The notes beneath the pieces were generated by a model, which searched no databases, had not been told where the DNA came from, and saw only the letters and a program-made list of their open reading frames with translations. From assembly GCF_035317345.1 (NCBI RefSeq), contig NZ_JAYKTU010000003.1: a stretch of DNA of 64,000 nt, one strand, 5' to 3'. This document shows, piece by piece, positions 8,983 through 17,900 of the stretch; the first letter of the stretch is position 1; every line of letters starts with the position of its first letter. The position numbers and the translations under genes were made by a program. This DNA comes from Cellvibrio fontiphilus. Lineage in GTDB: Bacteria; Pseudomonadota; Gammaproteobacteria; Pseudomonadales; Cellvibrionaceae.

Positions 8983-10062
8983 ATGTCTACCTATGGAGAT
9001 AAAGTATTAAATCAAATTGCTGAGAGCGAAAGAGTAATCCGTGATTTGACTATCAATGGATACAATCAAGATCAGATTAAGGGGGTTATTAGTCAGATTG
9101 CTGCGTCAGTAGAGCTTCATCTTAAAAGAGATGTTTTTCCAAATAAATCAGTTAAAGATAATTTTTCATCATTTATAGATGAGTTAAATCCCCATTTTTC
9201 TGATGGCTCTGTTGTAGCCAATCTGCACGCCATTAGGCTTTTATATAACCGCGTAAAACACGATCCTCATGTAAATATCGATTTAAGCGAGGTAAAAGGA
9301 GTTGTTAGCGCTCTTTTAGAGTCATTGAGTAAAGTTCATGCATTATCGATAGGGCAAATAAGTGCGCCTATACGGCATGCCGCTACAAGAATATTTTGGA
9401 TTTGCGCATGGGATCATCTGATTCATGGTGAAACTGAGGTAACAATATTTTTGCCATCAAATTACGATGGGTTCTTGGGGGCTCGTAGTATTGATATAAT
9501 TCACATAAATGCACTTGATTGGGCTAATTTCAAAGATGATTTAAAAAACTTTGGTCGAATTCTCCCCTATGAAGATTGGATTTCGCCAGCACAAATCGAT
9601 TTTTGGTTATCTCAAGGTGATTGCCTTACTCCATTAGTGTTTGAGGGTGAATACAAGGCGATTCTTGTCTGCGCTTCAAATTACAGAAGTAATAAAACTG
9701 GACGATTGGCGGGCCTTGATCGAACAGATACCTCACAGTTTTTGTTTCAATCGTGTGTATTAGCAGCAATTGACCACTTAGATAACCTTGATGATATGTC
9801 ATTTAAAGTCGATGATATGGTTGACACCGTTATCAGTGATTATGCGGTAAACATTACCGAAAGAGATCGAGTAAAAAACTTCATAAAGGAGATAGCAAAT
9901 CTTATTGATCAAGTTCCAGTTCACCATAGGCTAGCGATAACGGGGCCGTATTGGACAACTCCTGAAGAAATGGAGTTGCTTGAAAAATACTCTGACAACA
10001 AAGAAATCCATAGCGCTATTGATAAACAGAATAGGTTTATTTTGGGGGTTAGAATGCTTTAA
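8983..10062 (+). CDS. Unrecognised protein with N-terminal HEPN/DUF4145-like domain
   Basis: 359 aa, soluble, no signal peptide. The first 130 residues are predicted helical and carry AIRLLYNRVKHDPHVNI, which resembles the Arg-Asn...Lys-His signature of HEPN or DUF4145-like domains, although spacing is not the canonical Arg-x4-6-His. The remainder (about 140-359) mixes strands and helices, with FEGEYKAILVCASNYRSN and a closing HHRLAITGPYWTTPEEMELLE; no family was recognised. Codon use is AT-rich as in its neighbours. Same strand as the genes on both sides but separated by about 300 bp each way, so probably its own transcript. Confidence 0.6.
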   Translation: MSTYGDKVLNQIAESERVIRDLTINGYNQDQIKGVISQIAASVELHLKRDVFPNKSVKDNFSSFIDELNPHFSDGSVVANLHAIRLLYNRVKHDPHVNIDLSEVKGVVSALLESLSKVHALSIGQISAPIRHAATRIFWICAWDHLIHGETEVTIFLPSNYDGFLGARSIDIIHINALDWANFKDDLKNFGRILPYEDWISPAQIDFWLSQGDCLTPLVFEGEYKAILVCASNYRSNKTGRLAGLDRTDTSQFLFQSCVLAAIDHLDNLDDMSFKVDDMVDTVISDYAVNITERDRVKNFIKEIANLIDQVPVHHRLAITGPYWTTPEEMELLEKYSDNKEIHSAIDKQNRFILGVRML

Positions 10063-10394
10063 CCAAGGATGTCAGAATGATCATTTTTCGTTGCTTTAAA
10101 ACGGCGGATATACAAAACCATAACAAGAATATCGCAATCAAAATTAGAGCAAAAAATCATCTTAGGGAGCAATTGGGCTTTCTAAGTAGGTCAGCTTTTT
10201 ATTATGACGAGGGTGCGTGTAGCGAAGCAAAACGAGTAGGCACTAACGACGCGTTTACACCTACTCCAAGTTTTGAGCTTGCAGGGTTCGCCAAGTCGCT
10301 TGCCAATTAGTATGCTCCATAAAAGATCGTAAGCCAGAATATTTCCAGTAAAGGTATAACCATGCAACCAAATGGTTGGTTCACGAATTAAAAT
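10063..10394. other. Intergenic region with imperfect hairpin
   Basis: 332 bp between two accessory genes. An imperfect hairpin occupies 10226-10279: CAAAAC (10228-10233) pairs with GTTTTG (10270-10275) and GTAGG (10236-10240) with CCTAC (10260-10264). A 77-codon reading frame at 10077-10310 crosses the hairpin; it has no recognised similarity and is not called as a gene. Confidence 0.45.
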
Positions 10395-11183
10395 ATGAAA
10401 AATCTTATAGAAATTAGCGGTGAGAAAATCAAAGGCGATCAATATGTAAATGGCTCGTTCGTTAAGGATGGTACGGACATTCATATAAAATCAATTGCAA
10501 ACTTTGAAGGCTTTGAATGCCGAATTTGGTCTCCCGAATTTCATGGGGTTATGCTTGATTCTGCAATATTTCATGCTGTAGAAGCCGATGTCGTACGTAA
10601 AAAACTAGAGTATGTAGTCGGAGCCATTGACGGAGTTAAAGAATTGGCTGAAACGGAGTCCAATACTGAAAATTCCTTTAGAGCAATTCAACACGCAATG
10701 AATTGCATAGTAATGTCTATTGCCTGTTTAGAAGCTTGGTCAAATCGAATAATTCATAGTGAATTGAAGGGTAGCTTGAAGTTTGAGCGAACAAACAAAA
10801 AAGGTACTGTAGTCGTCGAATGGGAGTCGTCCCGTATAGAGAAAGACTCAGATCTACTGGAAAAACTATTTATTATTATTCCTATTTTATTCGGCATTAA
10901 ACCTGTTGAACGATCAGCAACTGTTAGATCACGAATTAAGGAAATTACTGCTGATCGTAACGCATTGATTCACATGAAAGGAAAGCCACAATTTAATGGC
11001 CAAATTGAAACTAGAAGAAATTTGGCTTTAAAATTACTTAGAAGAAACCCTTTGCTTATTGTTAAAAATGTGATTTCAGCAATTAAAATGCTTTATGAAA
11101 AGTCAGATAGAGAAATTCCTATTTGGCTCACAGAAAATATTTCTTCCTTGATAGTTGCTGAAAAGCGATCCAGGAAAATTTAA
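10395..11183 (+). CDS. Unrecognised protein with canonical-looking HEPN motif
   Basis: 262 aa, soluble. The N-terminal 55 residues are strand-rich (MKNLIEISGEKIKGDQYVNG); the rest is helical. ITADRNALIHMKG in the C-terminal half fits the Arg-Asn-x3-His form of the HEPN ribonuclease motif (Arg-x4-6-His), and an upstream helix (SIACLEAWSNRIIH) is placed as in HEPN bundles. HEPN proteins are often RNases in toxin-antitoxin or phage-defence loci, but no nucleotidyltransferase or antitoxin partner is adjacent, so the role is unproven. No clear ribosome site precedes the ATG. The TAA stop is embedded in ATTTAAC (11178-11184). AT-rich, like the rest of the island. Confidence 0.6.
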   Translation: MKNLIEISGEKIKGDQYVNGSFVKDGTDIHIKSIANFEGFECRIWSPEFHGVMLDSAIFHAVEADVVRKKLEYVVGAIDGVKELAETESNTENSFRAIQHAMNCIVMSIACLEAWSNRIIHSELKGSLKFERTNKKGTVVVEWESSRIEKDSDLLEKLFIIIPILFGIKPVERSATVRSRIKEITADRNALIHMKGKPQFNGQIETRRNLALKLLRRNPLLIVKNVISAIKMLYEKSDREIPIWLTENISSLIVAEKRSRKI

Positions 11184-11252
11184 CAAGCAATAGTAGTTAA
11201 AAATATGGCGTCTATTCATTCGTTCTACTTACGGGAATTGCTGTTGTCAAGG

Positions 11253-11277
11253 TCCGCTATTGGCCGAAAGACGAATT
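11253..11277. repeat. Short hairpin element, copy 2 (inverted relative to 7867-7894)
   Basis: GTCCGCTATTGGCCGAAAG followed by ACGAATTC. It shares GTCCGCT, GGC, AAAG and ATTC at matching positions with the reverse complement of 7867-7894. It lies 70 bp beyond the last of the three HEPN-like genes. Confidence 0.45.
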
Positions 11278-11447
11278 CCACAAAATTGCTTTACGATCCA
11301 TACTTTTTATTTAAGTTGTAGTTTTTAAACCGCAACAGGAAACAAGAAAAATTTATAGTTCCATTCTCATAGGAAACCCGTAGTAACCGCTAATGCCAGC
11401 ACTGATTACAAACAGGCATTGGCCCTACAAAAAATCAGGGAGTTATC

Positions 11448-12854
11448 ATGTCAGTTAGCGCTACAGAATTATCCGGTTTAAATTCTATTTCTTTACTGCG
11501 TGTAGATAGTGTCACCGAGCAAGAAAAAGAAGCCTTCATTGCACTTAATAAAGCGTTTATTGAAGCCGGCTGTGGGTATGTGTTCGCGGAAAACAATAAA
11601 CAAAAATCCGACATTATTAAAGCCTACCGAAAAGTATTTACCAGTTATGTACAGGCAGGACTCCCGTTAAATTTATGTAGCATTGATGTACCAATCGATG
11701 AAGACATGAGAATGGGCCTTTCCCACATTAAAGAAGTTTCCTCAAGGTGGCTTAGGCAATCACCTATTTGGTTTGCGTCTTTGTGTTTTATTGAACTTTC
11801 TCTGTTGGGCATAAGTAGCTTGGAAAAGCGCAACAAAGATTTATCTGCACTTTTCCTGGCTCTGGAAAACTGCCAGCTATCATTCAAAATGCTTACCAAA
11901 GAATCAGCGCCCATTACGGGCAGCCGATCTTTCAGTGGCTTGGCTTGCATGTCAGGTTTGTGGGCTACTGCTGCTTGGGTTGCTAGGCGCGATCCATTCC
12001 TGAAAACCGCTGAGGTGTCCATTTTCTATTCTTGTATTGAGAGCAGTGCGGTTGCAAAAAAAATAGATATAGCAATTGAAGTGATGAATCTCATGTATGA
12101 GATCGACAAGGACATAGACCGTGCATCTAGCATTAACGGTTTAACCGCATTAATGCGCGCCGCTGCATACACCAATATCCCTTTGTGTACCTGGTTACTT
12201 GAACGAGGAGCCAATATAAACCAACCAGATGCCGCGACTCATGCAACACCTATTATGCATGCTCTGGATAGAAAATTTGGCTTGGGTGATTTTTCAAATA
12301 GAAAAAGGATAAAGGATACGTTGGATTTCTTAATAGAAAATGGAGCAGACATTAGCTTAACTCCACTCACCGGTGAAGATTTTGGAAAACTCATAATTAA
12401 TTGCCTGTCATTAAAAGGTGAAGACAGACGGTACTATAAAGATTTTTGGAAAAACTATAAAAAAGCCTTGCCTACCTCGAACGCAAAAGAGTCTGATAAC
12501 CTTATCACCATCGCTGATCGCGTAACTCAAGCCGATTTAATTGCATTTGATAACGAAACCAGAATTTTAAGAACAGCCTCCTACAGCATGCTATTAACTG
12601 GGCTGATAGATTATCTTGTATTTGAGAAAAACATCTTGCGCTTTACCCTGATGGATATAGTGACTTTGCTTGAAGGAATTGAGTCAAAAGTATCTGTTGC
12701 TGATCTATCCAAGCGAAATATAGAAAAACAGTTAAACAAATTAATATCGGGTGCAAAACGCGGAATCAACCTGACTCGTGACGCCAATACAGGATTTTTT
12801 ATCGTACTGAGCGACTCACTGGAGAGTAATGTTGTGGCTGTTAACCACAACTAA
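11448..12854 (+). CDS. Ankyrin-repeat protein
   Basis: 468-aa soluble protein. Residues about 225-300 show ankyrin repeats: GLTALMRAAAYTNIPLCTWLLERGANINQPDAA is one unit (quoted here as two parts, GLTALMRAAAYTN and LLERGANINQP), then TPIMHALDR and LDFLIENGADISLTPLTGEDFG. The flanking 220 N-terminal residues are helical and unassigned; the C-terminal 120 residues are also unassigned. Ankyrin units bind protein partners, so a scaffold, inhibitor or effector role is possible. Strong ribosome site AGGGAG before the ATG. It belongs to the AT-rich accessory stretch and has no obvious operon partner. Confidence 0.75.
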   Translation: MSVSATELSGLNSISLLRVDSVTEQEKEAFIALNKAFIEAGCGYVFAENNKQKSDIIKAYRKVFTSYVQAGLPLNLCSIDVPIDEDMRMGLSHIKEVSSRWLRQSPIWFASLCFIELSLLGISSLEKRNKDLSALFLALENCQLSFKMLTKESAPITGSRSFSGLACMSGLWATAAWVARRDPFLKTAEVSIFYSCIESSAVAKKIDIAIEVMNLMYEIDKDIDRASSINGLTALMRAAAYTNIPLCTWLLERGANINQPDAATHATPIMHALDRKFGLGDFSNRKRIKDTLDFLIENGADISLTPLTGEDFGKLIINCLSLKGEDRRYYKDFWKNYKKALPTSNAKESDNLITIADRVTQADLIAFDNETRILRTASYSMLLTGLIDYLVFEKNILRFTLMDIVTLLEGIESKVSVADLSKRNIEKQLNKLISGAKRGINLTRDANTGFFIVLSDSLESNVVAVNHN

Positions 12855-12934
12855 AGTCAATATAGGTGCGGTATTTGCTAACCTATTCGGAGTCATTGAG
12901 GTGCTGCTTTTGCTCATAACTACCCCTACAGTAA

Positions 12935-13078
12935 CTTGCTTCACAAAGCCACCCTATTTCAACTTCATGTGTAATTAATTATTCAAGGACAAAAATGAAA
13001 CGTTTTTTATCCATAGTCTTGTTGGGCCTGACTGCCAACCTAAGCCATGCGCAGAATGATTTGCCGATGGTGGTGCAG
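12935..13078 (+). repeat. 144-bp direct repeat, copy A
   Basis: Matches 13693-13836 at a fixed offset of 758 bp with five mismatches and no gap by eye. It spans about 60 bp of upstream sequence, the ribosome site and the first 28 codons of the beta-barrel gene at 13753. Identity ends abruptly after the codon GTG CAG. Confidence 0.93.
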
Positions 13079-13090
13079 CACGTGGGTTAG
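12995..13090 (+). pseudogene. Truncated copy of the beta-barrel protein start
   Basis: 31 codons beginning MKRFLSIVLLGLTANLSHAQ, the same signal peptide as the protein at 13753, then NDLPMVVQ, after which similarity stops and HVG plus TAG follow. It keeps the full upstream region and ribosome site, so it may still be expressed as a secreted stub or a leader. Its stop lies 6 bp before the ATG of the DUF3087 gene, which would allow translational coupling. Most simply the remnant of a duplicated gene. Confidence 0.8.
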
Positions 13091-13096
13091 GCAGCA

Positions 13097-13642
13097 ATGC
13101 CCAAAAAATCTATTCAACTCTTTATTCGGGATTCTATGCAACTAATTGATATAGATAAGGCGCGTTATCGCAAGCATCTAAAAATAGTTTTTATTGGCTG
13201 CGCGATTAGTTTAGCCGTGGGTAGTTTGGCTTTGTCGCAAACGTTGATTGCTCTATTTCCCGATGAAAGTGGCAGCCATTTTCATTGGAATTTATTAGGA
13301 GTAGTAGTTAGTGCCGCTACTGTTGGTTGGTTACTCAACAAATATCGTCGGCACGATTTCATGCGTGAGGTTACTTACGTTTGGGATTTGAAGCAGGTAC
13401 TCAATAAAATAACCCGAAAAATGCCGAAGCTGGAGGCGGCAGCACTTGAGGGGAATAGAAATGCGATGTTGGCGATGCAATACAGTTATGCCGGTTCGAG
13501 ATTAGTGTGGCAGCTAGACGACAATACTCTCACACTGGATGCATTGGCGATTAAGCAACATGAACTTGACCACCTTGCAGAAAAATTCAACCTAACCTTG
13601 TCGGTAGCTGATTTCGACGAGCAAATGTTAACAGCGTTTTAA
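13097..13642 (+). CDS. DUF3087 family membrane protein
   Basis: 181 aa. The start of the family domain is visible as MQLIDIDKARYRKHLK; two membrane helices follow (IVFIGCAISLAVGSLALSQ and HWNLLGVVVSAATVGWLL), then a cytosolic helical tail rich in YVWDLKQVLNKI and YSYAGSRLVWQLDDNTLTLD, both typical of DUF3087. Function of the family is unknown. Family similarity begins at Met14 (13136), so that ATG may be the true start; neither has a strong ribosome site. The first 13 residues could be a product of fusion to the truncated upstream copy. The gene sits between two copies of a 144-bp repeat. Confidence 0.8.
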   Translation: MPKKSIQLFIRDSMQLIDIDKARYRKHLKIVFIGCAISLAVGSLALSQTLIALFPDESGSHFHWNLLGVVVSAATVGWLLNKYRRHDFMREVTYVWDLKQVLNKITRKMPKLEAAALEGNRNAMLAMQYSYAGSRLVWQLDDNTLTLDALAIKQHELDHLAEKFNLTLSVADFDEQMLTAF

Positions 13643-13692
13643 CTGTATCTGCTGCAAACTTCTGTTTTTTAGTTGGAAGAAAAATTCGGCAG

Positions 13693-13836
13693 CTTGCTTC
13701 ACAAAGCCGCCCCATCTCAACTTCATGTGTAATTAATTATTCAAGGACAAAAATGAAACGTTTTTTATCCATAGTCTTATTGGGCCTGACTGCCAACCTA
13801 AGCCATGCGCAGGATGATTTGCCGATGGTGGTGCAG
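13693..13836 (+). repeat. 144-bp direct repeat, copy B
   Basis: Second copy of the repeat at 12935-13078. It contains the promoter-proximal region, ribosome site and signal peptide codons of the intact beta-barrel gene. Confidence 0.93.
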
Positions 13837-14310
13837 TTTAAATTTGCGCCTTGGGGAACCATCATTGCGGATGAAGATGAGTTTGAATATGGCGAGTACG
13901 ACAAATACGAGATGGATTTTGAGCGGAGTTTGGGTGTAAAACTCATATTGCCGCGCATTCCTGTTTATATCGCCACAAACCAGAATGTAACCCAGCTGGA
14001 GCAAGATATACCGGATGTAAAAGTGGAAACCTATTCCGTTGGTTTTGGTGGCATTAATTATGACCCCTACGCTTATGATTCCGGTTTGTATTTGCTGGGC
14101 AGTGTGGGCGCTGGCATAGGCAAATTTAAATTCAAAGACCCGAACTTAAATGATTGGGAAGCCATGTTTGAAGCCAACGGCGAAGTGGGTTTGCGTATTC
14201 AGGAAACTTTATTGCTCGGAGTGGGTGTGGATTACCAATTGTTTGGTGAGCCGGGGGATACCAAGGCGCATTATTGGAATTTATATGTAAGCACAGGTAT
14301 TACGTTTTAA
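13753..14310 (+). CDS. Small outer-membrane beta-barrel protein
   Basis: 185 aa with a clear signal peptide cut after SHAQ. The mature part is a chain of alternating strands (SLGVKLILPRIPVYIATNQ, GLYLLGSVGAGIGKFKFK, EVGLRIQETLLLGVGVDYQL) and ends in YVSTGITF, a C-terminal Phe with alternate aromatic/hydrophobic residues as needed for BAM-dependent insertion. An acidic loop near the start (ADEDEFEYGEYDKYEMDFE) is unusual. Family not firmly identified; ligand or role unknown. Ribosome site AAGGAC stands before the ATG. A bidirectional terminator follows at 14323-14351. Confidence 0.78.
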   Translation: MKRFLSIVLLGLTANLSHAQDDLPMVVQFKFAPWGTIIADEDEFEYGEYDKYEMDFERSLGVKLILPRIPVYIATNQNVTQLEQDIPDVKVETYSVGFGGINYDPYAYDSGLYLLGSVGAGIGKFKFKDPNLNDWEAMFEANGEVGLRIQETLLLGVGVDYQLFGEPGDTKAHYWNLYVSTGITF

Positions 14311-14322
14311 TTCTGCAGAGGC

Positions 14323-14351
14323 AAAAAAGGCGCAAAAGATGCGCCTTTTTC
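14323..14351. terminator. Rho-independent terminator (bidirectional)
   Basis: AAAAAAGGCGC-aaaagat-GCGCCTTTTTC. A-run and T-run flank the stem, so it can end both the beta-barrel gene (+) and the converging HTH gene (-). Confidence 0.88.
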
Positions 14352-14364
14352 TTACTAAGATTTA

Positions 14365-14721
14365 CTACACTATCGCATACTGAATATCAAACGCAGTTGC
14401 CTTGGCGATAGGCTGCAAAGTTTTGTCTTTTCTTTTTAACTCCACCAAACCGTAGCGCTCTAATGTCTTTAAGGTACGGCTCAGATTACTAGGCTGGCGC
14501 CCGCTTAGTAATGCAAGGTCATTTAGCGTTTCAGGGTTGTGCTCCTCCATCAACTTTAACAGCCGCACATTATTTTCACTTAACACTTGGCTCAAAGATT
14601 TTAATGAACTAAACCAAATTTTTGGTTCATTACGTGCTGGCACAATTTTACCAGCGGCAATATCCAAAGTCCTGCGCTGAAACTGATCACGGGGCATGAT
14701 TCCAATTTTCAATTTACTCAT
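14365..14721 (-). CDS. HTH antitoxin-like regulator (TumA-like)
   Basis: 118 aa. The N-terminal 40 residues (KIGIMPRDQFQRRTLDIAAGK, shortened here to KIGIMPRDQFQRRTLDIAAG, ending EPKIWFSSLKSLSQVL) and the winged HTH (NLSRTLKTLERYGLVELKR) match the regulator group usually found as antitoxin next to DUF6516/TumE-type toxins. The partner would be just upstream, with a stop-start overlap. Here a stop-start overlap (ATGA) is present but only a 23-codon reading frame remains (14718-14789). The gene probably binds DNA; with no full toxin it would now be an orphan antitoxin or plain regulator. Assignment to the toxin-antitoxin group is from memory of family features. Confidence 0.75.
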   Translation of the reverse strand: MSKLKIGIMPRDQFQRRTLDIAAGKIVPARNEPKIWFSSLKSLSQVLSENNVRLLKLMEEHNPETLNDLALLSGRQPSNLSRTLKTLERYGLVELKRKDKTLQPIAKATAFDIQYAIV

Positions 14722-14789
14722 TTTTCATCACCCTCCATTCGCTTATTCACTTCATTAAAAAAATCATTTAGCAACTGTTGTGCCGTTGT
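14718..14789 (-). pseudogene. Putative C-terminal remnant of the toxin partner
   Basis: Minus-strand frame TTAQQLLNDFFNEVNKRMEG then DEK and TGA, where the TGA overlaps the antitoxin ATG (ATGA). The helical, charged character and exact stop-start overlap are what a toxin C-terminus would show. A TAA directly precedes the frame (14790-14792) and there is no start codon for a full gene, so the bulk of the toxin is missing. Confidence 0.5.
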
Positions 14790-14860
14790 TTACTTACTTA
14801 TCAGCTGATGATAACCAACAAGTGTCACCTTAGCAAATCTATAACCTCATACGGATAAAT

Positions 14861-14889
14861 AAAAACCCCCAGCTTGTGGCCGGGGGTTT
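14861..14889 (-). terminator. Terminator of the chitinase gene
   Basis: Stem CCCCC (14866-14870) with GGGGG (14882-14886). On the minus strand the stem is followed by TTTTTATTT. It lies about 50 bp after the chitinase stop. Confidence 0.8.
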
Positions 14890-14895
14890 AGGTAG

Positions 14896-14928
14896 AACCC
14901 GGTATGGTTTTACCGGGTTTTATTTTTG
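14896..14928 (+). terminator. Plus-strand terminator hairpin
   Basis: AACCCGGTA (14896-14904) and TACCGGGTT (14911-14919), then TTTATTTTT on the plus strand. There is no plus-strand gene immediately before it, so it may insulate the chitinase 3' end. Confidence 0.65.
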
Positions 14929-14937
14929 GGCGATGAT

Positions 14938-17900
14938 TTATTTTGGATCAAGCCCCAATGCTCTTAATACTTTCACAAAGTTGTCTTTGCGGCCGGACAA
15001 GCCATCTACTGCGCCGCTGATGGGGCAGGTTTTGTCGGGGCAGCCGCGGTTCACAATGCCGGATACATCATCGATAAATTTAGAGCCAACCAGTCCGCCA
15101 TCCACATAGGCTTTTAATTGCTCGTAATAATTCCATGATGCATAGGCACCGCCAACATCGTTGTAGCCTTGCACTTCGTTCATCCAGAAGAACAAGCCAG
15201 CGATCCATTTAATTTCACCGTGTTGTTGGGTGCTGCACACCAATTGCGGGTTGGAACACAAATCCAAATCGGCGTAGAGCGGTTGTGCTGGTGGAGCGGC
15301 AACGGCAACACCATCAACGACTTTGCCAACATTTTCCGGATCAACATGGCTGCGACCAAGGAAGTGGTTGAGTTTGCCGAAGTTCAAACGACCAGTGGTT
15401 TGAATGACACCACGCCCCCACCAGCCACAACCTTCCACAGATTTTTGTGCGCTGCCGTCCCACACAAATTTACCGGCAGATTGCCCTTGGTATACCTTGC
15501 AGGTGGGGCGCAGGTAGGCTTGTTTTGCCAAGTCCACCGGATCAGATGTTTGCTGACACCATTCGCTGTAATCCCAACGGCCAACCGAACCATTTTTTAA
15601 CAAACCTGCTTTGGCCAGCACTGAATCCGGCGCGGTGAATAAGGGGCCGGGCGCACCGTACCAACGCGCGTGAGTGTTGGCAGTAATTTCCATTTTAGGA
15701 TTGCGTGGGCAGGAGTAAGGGTTGTCGCGCCCGGTAATTGGATCTTGCCCGTAGGAGGCGTAATCCTGTTGCAACTGACCACAGGAAGCAGACATTGGGT
15801 AGTTAACCGGATCACCGGTATTAATCGACCAGTTATTTTCATCGCAGGCATCGTATTGAATAGTTTCTTTCATACTTTGCGCGAGGAAAGCAGCAATCGC
15901 GACCTTGGCGTATTTAATATTTTGCTCATCCGATGCGTTAGGATCGATCAACCAATACTTCACATTTTCCACGCCCACATTGTGCATGGCGTTAAGCGCT
16001 TGCAGGAAATCGCCCCACTTGTAAATGCTGGATGGCACCCAGGCATTAGAAGGCGTTTGGTAGAGGAACACGTTGTTATTCATGTTGCTCTCTACCGCCA
16101 GCAAATCATTATTTAATTGCGGGATGCTGGTTAATTGCGACAGGGATGCCGCTTGACCGGCAAAGTACAGTGGAATAGCGCCAGCATTTTTGTAAGCGAT
16201 AATTTTATTTTTTAGCCAGCCGTTATCGTCACCGTTATTGGCCATAGGCACTACACCAGTGCCGGCATTACTGCCCCACAAAATCGCAAATACATTGCTG
16301 TAGGCCGCACGGCGCAATTGCGCGATACCCCAATCGTAATCCGCCGTTTGCTGCAACAAATTACGCACACTGGTAGCACCACCATAAACCGATCCATTCA
16401 GGGCAATATTCAACACTTCACTGCGAATATTGTTGATGGATTTGCCAATGGTTTTATCGCCCATGAAATAACTGCCCGCACTGCCCGCATCGCTCAACAG
16501 ATTGTAATTACCTGTTGTTTCACCAACGCTTGGCATATGACCGCCGGGTATTTGCCAGAGCATGGCGGGGGTGGAGAGTGAATCAGTAACCTGACGCACA
16601 TAGTTCAAATAATTTTCCCAAGCCTTGGCATCAAACGCGAAATTGCCACGCGCAGTAGGCGAGAAACTGTCGTCGGCGGATTTATCAAAAGCAAGGAAAT
16701 CCGGGCGATAGTTATTGCTGGTGTAAGCACCAATGCTATTGAGGAAATTAGCTGTGCTGAATGAAGCGGTGTCCCACACATCCTGCAAGCCGGCAAAATT
16801 ACTGTGTACCCAAGTGAGGTTGCCGGGGTTGGCAACACCGGCAACCCAACCAAAACTCGCATCGGGGCTCAGGCGTTTTACCAACAGGTTATGTGCTTGT
16901 ACCCAACCGGTAATATTATTTTGCAGTGCCGAATCGACTTCGGTTTTAAGCGCATTCAAATTATAAACTGCGGCGAGTGATTGATTGCCGAGCAAATAAT
17001 TCGCTTCGTTATCCAGCGCAGTTTTAACAGCTTGTTTCACGTCGATTGCAACCCAGGCACCGCTGCTACCAAAGGCGGTTTTAAAACTACCGTTGATATT
17101 CGCTTGCCATTGCGCCAACAAACCGCTGTTCAACACCAGCGTACCGCTGCTCACACGCGCTGCATCTTTATTAGTTTGCAAGGTTGCGGCGACGCGAATT
17201 AAATTTTGGAAATGTTTTACCAAATTGGCGTTATCCAAAATGTCGTCCGCGCCGATGCCCGTTGCATCGGCCGTGGCTACACCAATCACTGGCAGTACCG
17301 ATGCACCGCTGGTTTGCTCAACCGCGCGCGCTTGTTGAATGGTTTGCAGCGTAGTGTTAGGTGTAATCACTTGCCCGCGATTACCGCGACCATCGCCTTC
17401 GGTAGCAAAAATAGAATCTATTTTTGCACTCGCCAGTGCCGGCGTATTGCTGCCGTTGTTATCGGTGTAAGTACCCATCGCCAAGGTGCTTGGCCAACCT
17501 TTTACGCGCAGGCTTACCGGATCAGCGCGATTGGGCACATTGCCCGTCACCTGCACACTGACACTGCTGCTCGCTACTGATTGCACAGACGACTGCACGG
17601 ATGAAGATGCAACAATCACAGCACTGGATGAACTGCGTGAAGCGCTACTGGGCGATGTAACCGCTGAAGAACTTGGATTGCTGCTGGCAAGTGAAATTGC
17701 GCTGGATGAAATCGCACTGCTGCTAACTGCACCGCTACAGTTACTGACAAAAGTCCATGAACCATCGCTACCGGGAATACTCTGCGTCCACCAATTAGCG
17801 CGATACGCCTTGCCCTGATACTGCATTTGATCACCGCCCGCCGCATGGGAAGGATTGCCCGCCCAATCTTTTTGCGTCCAATTCGGATACACATTAATGC

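Noticed and set aside
10077..10310. 77-codon plus-strand frame between two accessory genes
   Set aside because: No similarity recognised, weak ribosome site, and it crosses the hairpin at 10226-10279. Could be real but not supported.
10191..10484. 97-codon minus-strand frame
   Set aside because: It overlaps the start of the 10395 gene and the hairpin, and has no recognisable family.
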